DNA from: Synergistaceae bacterium UBA1358
GTDB lineage: Bacteria; Synergistota; Synergistia; Synergistales; Synergistaceae
Direction of reading: 5' to 3'
Length of the DNA stretch: 13,951 nt
Assembly (NCBI GenBank): GCA_002306075.1
Contig: DBRW01000028.1
Coordinates: 1 to 13,951 of the forward strand
This document shows positions 1 to 5,570 of the stretch, piece by piece; within the stretch, counting starts at the first letter, position 1; each line of letters starts with the position of its first letter. The position numbers and the translations under genes were made by a program. The notes below the pieces were generated by a model that saw only the letters and a list, made by a program, of their open reading frames with translations, searched no databases and was not told where the DNA came from.

Positions 1-456
1 GCGTCATGCCCGGATGCCCCGGACAACGTGAAGCCAATCAGAGAAATTGCAGGAACTGTGGTGGACCAGGTACACATCGGCTCATGCTCGAACGGACGCT
101 TTGAAGATATCAAGGCAGCCTATGATGTCCTGATGGCAGGCGGCGGCAAGGTCAGCCCGAAGGTCCGCACGATAATCACACCGAGCACGACCGAAGTACA
201 GCTTGCATGTGCGAAGGCCGGAATGATCGAGAAATTCCTCGAGGCGGGCATCGTATTCACCAACCCGACATGCGCGCTCTGCACGGCTGAGCACTACGGA
301 GCCCTCCCGAGCGGGGACATCGGATGCTCGACCACGAACCGCAATTTTATAGGCAAGGTCGGCAAGGGAAGCCACACTTACCTTATGAGCCCCATGTCTG
401 CAATGGCAACGGCAGTCAAAGGCGTCATCACAGATCCCAGGGACATTCTGGGTTAG
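1..456 (+). CDS. Hydro-lyase large subunit, LeuC/homoaconitase family, C-terminal part (pair 1)
   Basis: This is the 3' end of a gene that begins before the window; frame 1 is open from base 1. The visible 151 residues are the C-terminal part of the catalytic large subunit of a two-subunit aconitase-superfamily dehydratase. All three 4Fe-4S cysteines are present: one in GSCSNGR (codon at 85) and two in the CxxC of PTCALC (codons at 271 and 280). A TTNRNF segment and an ending in TDPRDILG also fit the family. The CxxC setting is unusual: the usual form is PGCGPC, which the second large subunit in this window has. The substrate could be citrate/isocitrate, citramalate/mesaconate, dimethylmalate or isopropylmalate, and sequence alone does not decide. 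The partner small subunit starts 15 bases downstream. Family assignment is firm; the exact reaction is open. Confidence 0.85.
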   Translation, partial: ASCPDAPDNVKPIREIAGTVVDQVHIGSCSNGRFEDIKAAYDVLMAGGGKVSPKVRTIITPSTTEVQLACAKAGMIEKFLEAGIVFTNPTCALCTAEHYGALPSGDIGCSTTNRNFIGKVGKGSHTYLMSPMSAMATAVKGVITDPRDILG

Positions 457-471
457 AGGAGGAAGATTGAC

Positions 472-999
472 ATGAGCGAAATTCTCAAGGGCAGAGCGTG
501 GGTATTCGGTGACGACGTCGATACTGACCTCATCTACCACAATAAGTATCTTGCCGAGACAGACCCCAAAAACATGCCGCAGTATGCATTCGAATACTAC
601 CCCGGCAAAGAAAATTTTGCCAAGGAAGTCAAACCCGGAGATTTCGTGGTAGCCGGAAAGAACTTCGGATGCGGCTCGAGCCGTGAGCACGCGGTCTATT
701 GCCTGGAATATGCCGGCATCCCCGTAGTACTTGCCGAGACATGCTCACGCATCTACTACCGCAACGCCATCAACAACGGCTATCCGGTCCTCTTTGTAAA
801 GGGTCTCTCGGATGCCATCAAAGCAGGAAAGATCAAAGACGGCGACCAGCTCGAAGTCGAGCTTTCGACCGGCACCATCAAGGATGTGACCAGCGGACAC
901 GAGTTCCACGGAGATGCGGTCAGCGACCTTGAAAACGACATAATGAAGGCCGGCGGCCTTATGGAATACCTCAAGGCCCAGGCCGCGGCGAAGAAGTAA
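472..999 (+). CDS. Hydro-lyase small subunit, LeuD family (pair 1)
   Basis: This 175-residue protein is the swivel subunit that completes the active site of the large subunit encoded just upstream. It has the family opening GDDVDTDLI (13-21), the active-site motif GCGSSREH (66-73) and the SRIYYRNAINNGYP segment. The loop that sets substrate choice in this family follows the opening motif. It reads YLAE (26-29) here, versus YLRT in methanogen homoaconitase and YLVY in isopropylmalate isomerase as I recall them, so neither substrate can be assigned. A strong Shine-Dalgarno AGAGGAGG lies about 9 bases before the ATG. The neighbouring dehydrogenase and citrate lyase genes make an aconitase-like or mesaconase-like role more likely than leucine biosynthesis: no leuA or true leuB is seen. 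Confidence 0.87.
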   Translation: MSEILKGRAWVFGDDVDTDLIYHNKYLAETDPKNMPQYAFEYYPGKENFAKEVKPGDFVVAGKNFGCGSSREHAVYCLEYAGIPVVLAETCSRIYYRNAINNGYPVLFVKGLSDAIKAGKIKDGDQLEVELSTGTIKDVTSGHEFHGDAVSDLENDIMKAGGLMEYLKAQAAAKK

Positions 1000-1006
1000 G
1001 CAGACA

Positions 1007-1060
1007 AAGGGCAGGGCGGCCGCCGGTATCGAAAAGGCAGATGACGGCCGCTTTGCTCTT
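1007..1060 (+). other. Intercistronic RNA hairpin between the two hydro-lyase pairs
   Basis: Bases 1007-1022 pair with 1045-1060 over 16 consecutive positions. Thirteen are Watson-Crick and three are G-U pairs; the loop is 22 nt. The G-U pairs mean this is a stem in RNA transcribed from the + strand rather than a DNA palindrome. An A-rich stretch follows instead of a U-tract, so it is not a standard intrinsic terminator. It could be an attenuator, an RNase processing site or a 3'-end stabiliser that sets pair 1 apart from pair 2. Confidence 0.6.
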
Positions 1061-1081
1061 AAAAGAAAAAGCCAGGCAGCG

Positions 1082-1111
1082 CGGACAACTATTCAGAAGT
1101 TTTAATATTAT
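1082..1111 (+). promoter_or_regulatory. Possible weak internal promoter before pair 2
   Basis: CGGACA (1082-1087) and TATTAT (1106-1111) are spaced by 18 bases in an AT-rich patch between the hairpin and the second hydro-lyase gene. The match is mediocre and rests on consensus alone. If real, transcription would start near 1118, just before the GGGAG ribosome binding site at 1121-1125. Confidence 0.22.
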
Positions 1112-1137
1112 TTTCATACAGGGAGCGTGAAAGTAAG

Positions 1138-2394
1138 ATGGGCAAGACATTTGCCGAAAAGGCACTTGGCAGGGCGGCCGGCTATGACGTAGTAGCCAAC
1201 CAGGTCGTAACAGTCGAACCTGACTGGTGCATGAGCCACGACAACGGGGCTCCGATCGCAAGGACATTCAAGAAAATTGGCGTTAAGAACGTATGGAAGC
1301 CCGAGCGCATAGTCTTTATCCTTGACCACGCAGTCCCGGCACCTTCCAGCGACCACGCTGTGAACCACAAGGAAGTGCGTGAATTCGCGGCAGAGCAGGG
1401 CATCAAGCATCTCTATGATGTGACCAGCGACGGCGGAGTATGCCACCAGAAGATGTGCGAGGAAGGCTTTGCCCTCCCGGGACTCATCATGGTCGGAAGC
1501 GACAGCCACACCTGCACGTACGGAGCCTACGGCGCATTCTCGACAGGCATCGGACGTTCGGAGATGGCAGCGGCATGGGCGACGGGCAAGATCTGGTTCA
1601 AGGTCCCCGAAAGCATGAAAGTCGTAGTCACAGGCAAATTCAAGCCCGGCGTCTCCGCGAAGGATTTCATCCTCAAGTTCATCGGAGACGTAAAGGCTGA
1701 CGGAGCCGACTACATGAGCGTAGAGTTCCACGGCGAAGGCATCGAGAACATGAGCATCGCCGAGAGGATGACCCTCTGCAACATGGGCATCGAATTCGGA
1801 GCCAAGAACGCCGTTTGCAAGCCTGATCAGAAAGTCCTCGACGCAATAAAGGACAACGCAAAGTGCGACCGCTGGGAGCCCCTCTGGGCAGACGAAGACG
1901 CGGTCTACGCAGCCGAGTACCACTACGACCTCGGCGACATCGAACCCGGTGTTGCGAAGCCGCACAAGGTCGACAACTATGGCCCGATCAGCGAAGTAAA
2001 AGGCACAAAGATCCACGAGGCGTTCCTCGGAAGCTGCACGAACGGGCGTATCGAAGACCTCCGTGCGGCCGCGGCGATCCTTAAGGGGAAGAGAGTGGCA
2101 GTCCGTACGATAGTTATCCCCGCCTCCTGGATAGTTTACCGCCAGGCGATGAAAGAGGGACTTCTCGACATATTCCTCGATTCCGGATGCGTCATCTGCA
2201 ACCCGGGATGCGGACCCTGCATGGGCAACCACGAAGGCATCCTTGCTCCGGGAGAGACAGCAATCAGCACAGCAAACCGTAACTTCAAGGGCCGCATGGG
2301 CGACAAGGACAGCTTCATCTACCTTGCAAGCCCGATGATGGTCGCAGCATCCGCCATAAAGGGCGAGATCTCCGATCCGAGGGAGGCGCTTTAA
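1138..2394 (+). CDS. Hydro-lyase large subunit, LeuC/homoaconitase family (pair 2)
   Basis: This 418-residue protein is full length for the short bacterial/archaeal LeuC-HacA class and is the catalytic 4Fe-4S subunit of a heteromeric dehydratase. The domains are in order: the GRAAG N-terminus, a DHAVPAP segment (63-69), VCHQ (101-104), GSDSHT (120-125) with TYGAYGAF following, WATG (147-150), and the cluster cysteines C300 (GSCTNGR), C358 and C361 (PGCGPC). The C-terminal TANRNFKGRMG and SDPREAL match the family. The ATG at 1138 follows a modest GGGAG site about 12 bases upstream. The partner small subunit starts one base after the stop, so translation is probably coupled. Position next to an isocitrate dehydrogenase-family gene and citrate lyase favours citrate/isocitrate interconversion; homoaconitate or a methylated analogue remains possible. 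Confidence 0.92.
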   Translation: MGKTFAEKALGRAAGYDVVANQVVTVEPDWCMSHDNGAPIARTFKKIGVKNVWKPERIVFILDHAVPAPSSDHAVNHKEVREFAAEQGIKHLYDVTSDGGVCHQKMCEEGFALPGLIMVGSDSHTCTYGAYGAFSTGIGRSEMAAAWATGKIWFKVPESMKVVVTGKFKPGVSAKDFILKFIGDVKADGADYMSVEFHGEGIENMSIAERMTLCNMGIEFGAKNAVCKPDQKVLDAIKDNAKCDRWEPLWADEDAVYAAEYHYDLGDIEPGVAKPHKVDNYGPISEVKGTKIHEAFLGSCTNGRIEDLRAAAAILKGKRVAVRTIVIPASWIVYRQAMKEGLLDIFLDSGCVICNPGCGPCMGNHEGILAPGETAISTANRNFKGRMGDKDSFIYLASPMMVAASAIKGEISDPREAL

Positions 2395-2395
2395 C

Positions 2396-2890
2396 ATGTC
2401 TGTCAAAGGTAAAGTTTGGAAATACGGAGACGACGTAAACACTGACGTCATTTTCCCAGGCAAGTACACCTACACGATCAAGGAACGCGCCGACATGGCG
2501 AAGGTAGCTCTTGAAGACCTCGATATGGAGTTCAACAAGAACGCCAAACCTGGCGACATAATCGTCGGAGGCAAGAACTGGGGCTGCGGATCCAGCCGCG
2601 AACAGGCTGTTACATGCATCAAGGAGCGCGGCATTGCAGTCATCATCGCCAAGAGCTTCGCGCGCATCTACTATCGCAACTGTTTCAACGAAGGACTTCC
2701 GATCATCGTCTGCCCCGAGGCGGTCGATGCCATCAGCATGGGCGACGAGGTAGAAGTCGACTTTGAAAAAGGCGTGATAATTGCAAACGGCAAAGAGTTC
2801 AAGTTCCCTCCGTATCCGGAATTCGTGCAGGGGCTTATAAAGGACGGCGGACTTATCCCCCACGTAAAGAAGTCTCTGGGGCTTGCCTAA
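2396..2890 (+). CDS. Hydro-lyase small subunit, LeuD family (pair 2)
   Basis: This 164-residue swivel subunit pairs with the large subunit encoded one base upstream; its ribosome binding site GGGAGG lies inside the end of that gene. Motifs are GDDVNTDVIF (11-20), GCGSSREQ (63-70) and ARIYYRNCFNEGLP. The specificity loop reads YTYT at residues 24-27. As I recall the numbering, the methanogen homoaconitase small subunit has YLRT there (R26, T27). The Arg position is therefore Tyr here while the Thr is kept, which does not match homoaconitase or isopropylmalate isomerase. It differs clearly from the pair 1 small subunit, so the two pairs probably have different substrates or stereochemistry rather than being redundant copies. 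Confidence 0.9.
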   Translation: MSVKGKVWKYGDDVNTDVIFPGKYTYTIKERADMAKVALEDLDMEFNKNAKPGDIIVGGKNWGCGSSREQAVTCIKERGIAVIIAKSFARIYYRNCFNEGLPIIVCPEAVDAISMGDEVEVDFEKGVIIANGKEFKFPPYPEFVQGLIKDGGLIPHVKKSLGLA

Positions 2891-2922
2891 GATCCGATAA
2901 AGGTCGTTACAGGTTTCAGGCC

Positions 2923-2969
2923 GTCCGGTCCCGGGCATGATATCGTCCCGGTCCGAAGATAAACCGGAC
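2923..2969 (+). other. Possible hairpin in the gap before the dehydrogenase gene
   Basis: GTCCGGT (2923-2929) can pair with ACCGGAC (2963-2969), enclosing a 33-nt loop that has its own 5-bp CCGGG/CCCGG helix (2931-2935 with 2947-2951). The bases that follow are A-rich with no U-tract, so it is not a usual terminator. It resembles the other intercistronic hairpins of this cluster in position but is weaker. Confidence 0.35.
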
Positions 2970-3012
2970 AGCTGTCAAATAAAAAAGTAAAAAATCAAGA
3001 GGAGGAAATCAT

Positions 3013-4278
3013 ATGTCAGCCAATGCTCTGAAAGTGAAGGAAAAGAAGGATCGCTATAAGGTATGTTACATGGCCGGGGACGACTCCGGATTCGACATGA
3101 TGGAGGGTGCGCTTCTGGTCCTGGAATCCCTCAATCTCCCCATCGACTGGGTCCGCGCTGACCTGGGCTGGTGCATGTGGGAAAAATCGATAAAGAAATT
3201 CGGCGAAGGCGACCCCCGCTGCAACACAGTTCCGCCCGAAACCATCAAATCGATTCGCGAAACAGACGCGACACTTATGGCAGCCATCACATCGAAGGCC
3301 GGCGTAAAGGGCTTCAAATCTGCTATCCTTCAGATGCGCCAGCTCTTTGACCTTTACATCAACCTCCGCCCCGCGAAGAAGCTTCCCGGGATCGGAACTC
3401 CGCTTGCGCACGACCCCGACATTGACATAGTCCTCTTCCGTGAAAATACAGAAGACCTTTACGCGGCAGTCGAATTCTACCCGCTTCCGGAAGCTATGTT
3501 CGATCTGCACAAGGGCATGGAGAGATTCAAGGGCCGCGAAGTCGCGGTATCATGGCGTGTTTTCTCGAAGGACGGCTGCGAGCGCATAATCCGCGCAGCT
3601 TTCGAATACGCGAAAGACACCGGCCGCAAGACAGTCCACTGCTGCAACAAGGCAAACGTCATCCGCGAGACAGACGGAATGATGAAGAGGATCTTCCTTG
3701 AGATAGCAAAGGAATACGAGCAGTACGGCATCAAGGGGATCGAAGAGAACGCCGACGCGACAGCAATGTGGCTGATCAAGAACCCGCAGGATTACAGCGT
3801 AATAGTTGCAAGCAACGTCTTCGGAGACATCCTCTCTGACGAAGCTTCACAGCTCACAGGCGGCCTGGGATTTGCTCCGAGCGGAAACATAGGCAAAGAT
3901 GCAGCCCTCTTTGAACCCAGCAGCGGTTCCGTGCCGAAGTATGCCCACCAGTACAAGGTAAACCCGAGCGCAATGGTACTGACGGCAAAGATGATGCTTG
4001 AGTATCTCTGCCTTGACGAAGCAGCCCAGAAGATAGAGAAGGCTCTTGGCGAAGTCTTGGTCGAAAGCAAGCCCGGCACCCTCACATACGACGTTCTGCG
4101 CGACTTCCGCGGCGATCCCGACTGGGAGAAGAACGCAGCCAGCACCATCGACATGGCGGCCGCAATAGCCGGTAAGATCGATCCCACATTCACGGGAGCG
4201 AAACTCGAAGCCGCGAAGGCAAAAGTCAAGAAGATGTGCGCGTGGGATGAGGGCAGCCTCATCGGATTCGACGACTAA
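3013..4278 (+). CDS. Isocitrate/isopropylmalate dehydrogenase-family enzyme, probably NADP isocitrate dehydrogenase
   Basis: This 421-residue decarboxylating beta-hydroxyacid dehydrogenase is close to bacterial isocitrate dehydrogenase in length. Visible motifs are SAILQMRQ with FDLYINLRP (103-120), RENTEDLY (143-150), NKANV with the catalytic-type Lys213, FGDILSDEASQ (270-280) with metal-binding D272 and D276, and GGLGFAPSGNIG. By alignment from memory to E. coli Icd, the NADP-contacting K344, Y345, Y391 and R395 correspond to K309, Y310, Y359 and R363, all kept, so NADP is the likely cofactor. Oddities are MAGDDSGFD in place of the usual PGDGIGPE start, Ser304 where a histidine normally sits (FEPSSGS), and Ile105 where E. 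coli has the substrate-binding N115. An ideal GAGGAGG precedes the ATG. The likely reaction is isocitrate to 2-oxoglutarate or the reverse; a homoisocitrate-type substrate is possible. Confidence 0.85.
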   Translation: MSANALKVKEKKDRYKVCYMAGDDSGFDMMEGALLVLESLNLPIDWVRADLGWCMWEKSIKKFGEGDPRCNTVPPETIKSIRETDATLMAAITSKAGVKGFKSAILQMRQLFDLYINLRPAKKLPGIGTPLAHDPDIDIVLFRENTEDLYAAVEFYPLPEAMFDLHKGMERFKGREVAVSWRVFSKDGCERIIRAAFEYAKDTGRKTVHCCNKANVIRETDGMMKRIFLEIAKEYEQYGIKGIEENADATAMWLIKNPQDYSVIVASNVFGDILSDEASQLTGGLGFAPSGNIGKDAALFEPSSGSVPKYAHQYKVNPSAMVLTAKMMLEYLCLDEAAQKIEKALGEVLVESKPGTLTYDVLRDFRGDPDWEKNAASTIDMAAAIAGKIDPTFTGAKLEAAKAKVKKMCAWDEGSLIGFDD

Positions 4279-4295
4279 CAGAGTAGGGATGCTTT

Positions 4296-4326
4296 CGGTC
4301 GGATCATACAAAAAAGTATCTGACCG
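4296..4326 (+). other. Imperfect hairpin downstream of the dehydrogenase gene
   Basis: CGGTCGGAT (4296-4304) pairs with ATCTGACCG (4318-4326), including one G-U pair. After a 3-nt bulge, AC (4308-4309) pairs with GT (4316-4317) around an A6 loop. No U-tract follows. It is the first of two stems in the 152-base gap before citD, and may cap the 3' end of the upstream message. Confidence 0.4.
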
Positions 4327-4350
4327 GAAGATAATGCAACTGTACAAATA

Positions 4351-4399
4351 AACGGCCTGCCTTCCCAGCTCTCGGTTGAGACGGGCAGGCGGGCCGTTT
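4351..4399 (+). terminator. Attenuator- or terminator-like hairpin upstream of citD
   Basis: AACGGCC (4351-4357) pairs with GGCCGTT (4392-4398), and TGCC (4358-4361) with GGCA (4384-4387), leaving a 4-nt bulge on the 3' side. A small TCTC/GAGA helix (4370-4373 with 4378-4381) lies inside the loop. The bases right after are TTTCTCC, a weak U-rich tail. It ends about 16 bases before the citD ribosome binding site. It could reduce read-through from the dehydrogenase gene into citrate lyase, or protect processed ends. Confidence 0.45.
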
Positions 4400-4430
4400 C
4401 TCCATGACATAAGCAGGGAGGTAAAATACC

Positions 4431-4700
4431 ATGAATACAGCTCAGGCCGGGACTCTGGAATCAATGGACTGTCTCGTAACGGTATCTGAAGCAGCTTCGG
4501 GCACAGGCGTAAAAATTCAGATAACCGGCAGCAGTGCTGCAAGATTCAAGTCGGCCATGGAAAAAAAGGTCTCAGAGGTCATTGCTTCCATGGGCGTAAA
4601 GGATATTGAGATCTCGATCCAGGACAACGGTGCTCTGGACATAGTTTTGGGAGCAAGAGTGGAGGCCGCTGTAAAGAGGCTTATGGGAGGTGAGAGGTAA
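4431..4700 (+). CDS. citD: Citrate lyase acyl carrier protein (gamma subunit)
   Basis: This 89-residue protein has the usual CitD length. It opens with QAGTLESMD, and Ser11 corresponds to the serine (Ser14 in E. coli) that carries the 2'-(5''-phosphoribosyl)-3'-dephospho-CoA prosthetic group. The remainder fits the family, including DNGALDIVLGARVEAA near the C-terminus. The protein carries the acetyl group between the alpha and beta subunits of citrate lyase in the cytoplasm. AGGGAGGT lies 8 bases before the ATG. The stop codon shares one base with the citE start (TAATG), so translation is probably coupled. Citramalate lyase uses a very similar carrier, so the substrate of the complex is inferred from neighbours. 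No gene for attaching the prosthetic group (citC, citG, citX) is in the window. Confidence 0.93.
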   Translation: MNTAQAGTLESMDCLVTVSEAASGTGVKIQITGSSAARFKSAMEKKVSEVIASMGVKDIEISIQDNGALDIVLGARVEAAVKRLMGGER

Positions 4701-5569
4701 TGCGCCGCACTATGCTGTACCTTCCGGGCAACAACCCCAACATGCTCACAAGAGGGTATCTCTTCGGTCCGGACGGTCTGATACTTGACCTGGAAGATGC
4801 CGTTGCGATGGCTGAAAAGGATACCGCCCGCATTCTTGTCCAGCATTTCCTGAAGCAGGGGGAATTCGGAAAATGTGAGGTAACAGTACGCATCAACGGA
4901 GTCGATACCGAGTACTGGAAGGACGACCTCGCGGCCGTTGTTCCATTCCCGGTGCTTCAGGGAGTCAGAGCTCCCAAGGTCGATGATGCCAACACTGTAA
5001 AGATCATCGATGAAGAACTCTCGATGATCGAGGATAAGCACGGCATACCGGTCGGACGGACAAAAATATTCTGCCTGCTTGAAACTGCGAAGGGGATCTG
5101 GAACGCCTATGACATCGCCTCCGCATCTCCGCGCGTTGCAGCGATAATCCCGGGCGGAGAAGACCTCACGGCAGACCTCAAGACCAGCCGCTCGAGCGAA
5201 GGGACCGAACTTGACTGGGCCCGCCGCATGCTTGTCTTCGCGGCCAGGGCGGCCGGAGTCGACCCGATCGACACGGTCTTCCCGAGGGTCACAGACGATG
5301 CCGGACTGCGCAAAGAGACAGAGTTCATCAAGCAGCTCGGTTTTGAAGGAAAGAGCGTCATCCATCCAAACCAGATACCGATCATACATGATGTCTTCAA
5401 CCCGACGGAGAAGGAAATAGAGAAGGCCCTCAAGATCGTGGCGGCGGCGAAGGAAGCCGCGGAACGCGGTCAGGGTGCGGTCTCTGTCGACGGAAGAATG
5501 GTCGATATCCCGGTCGTCAAGAGAGCAGAGCACACTCTTGTCAAGGCCGGACTTTTGGAGGTGAAGTAA
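4700..5569 (+). CDS. citE: Citrate lyase beta subunit (citryl-ACP lyase)
   Basis: This 289-residue protein is of normal CitE length. It cleaves (3S)-citryl-ACP to oxaloacetate and acetyl-ACP. Family landmarks in order are MLYLPGNNP (5-13), ILDLEDAVA (28-36), VRING with the substrate-binding Arg64, CLLETAKG with the Mg-binding Glu128, PGGEDLTADL (151-160), RSSEGTEL (164-171) with AARAAGVDPIDTV following, and the GFEGKSVIHPNQI segment (214-226). It begins on the last base of the citD stop codon and ends one base before citF, as in a tightly coupled lyase operon. The related malyl-CoA and citramalyl lyases share this fold, but the citD/citF context settles the class as citrate or citramalate lyase. 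Confidence 0.94.
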   Translation: MRRTMLYLPGNNPNMLTRGYLFGPDGLILDLEDAVAMAEKDTARILVQHFLKQGEFGKCEVTVRINGVDTEYWKDDLAAVVPFPVLQGVRAPKVDDANTVKIIDEELSMIEDKHGIPVGRTKIFCLLETAKGIWNAYDIASASPRVAAIIPGGEDLTADLKTSRSSEGTELDWARRMLVFAARAAGVDPIDTVFPRVTDDAGLRKETEFIKQLGFEGKSVIHPNQIPIIHDVFNPTEKEIEKALKIVAAAKEAAERGQGAVSVDGRMVDIPVVKRAEHTLVKAGLLEVK

Positions 5570-5570
5570 G

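Noticed and set aside
1114..2469. Long open frame on the - strand (451 codons) opposite the pair 2 large subunit
   Set aside because: It is a shadow of a gene with strong codon bias; it resembles no known protein and has no ribosome binding site, while the + strand protein carries all family motifs.
1138..2890. Calling the pair leuC/leuD of leucine biosynthesis
   Set aside because: No leuA or genuine leuB signature nearby, the specificity loop is not the isopropylmalate type, and the context is citrate metabolism.
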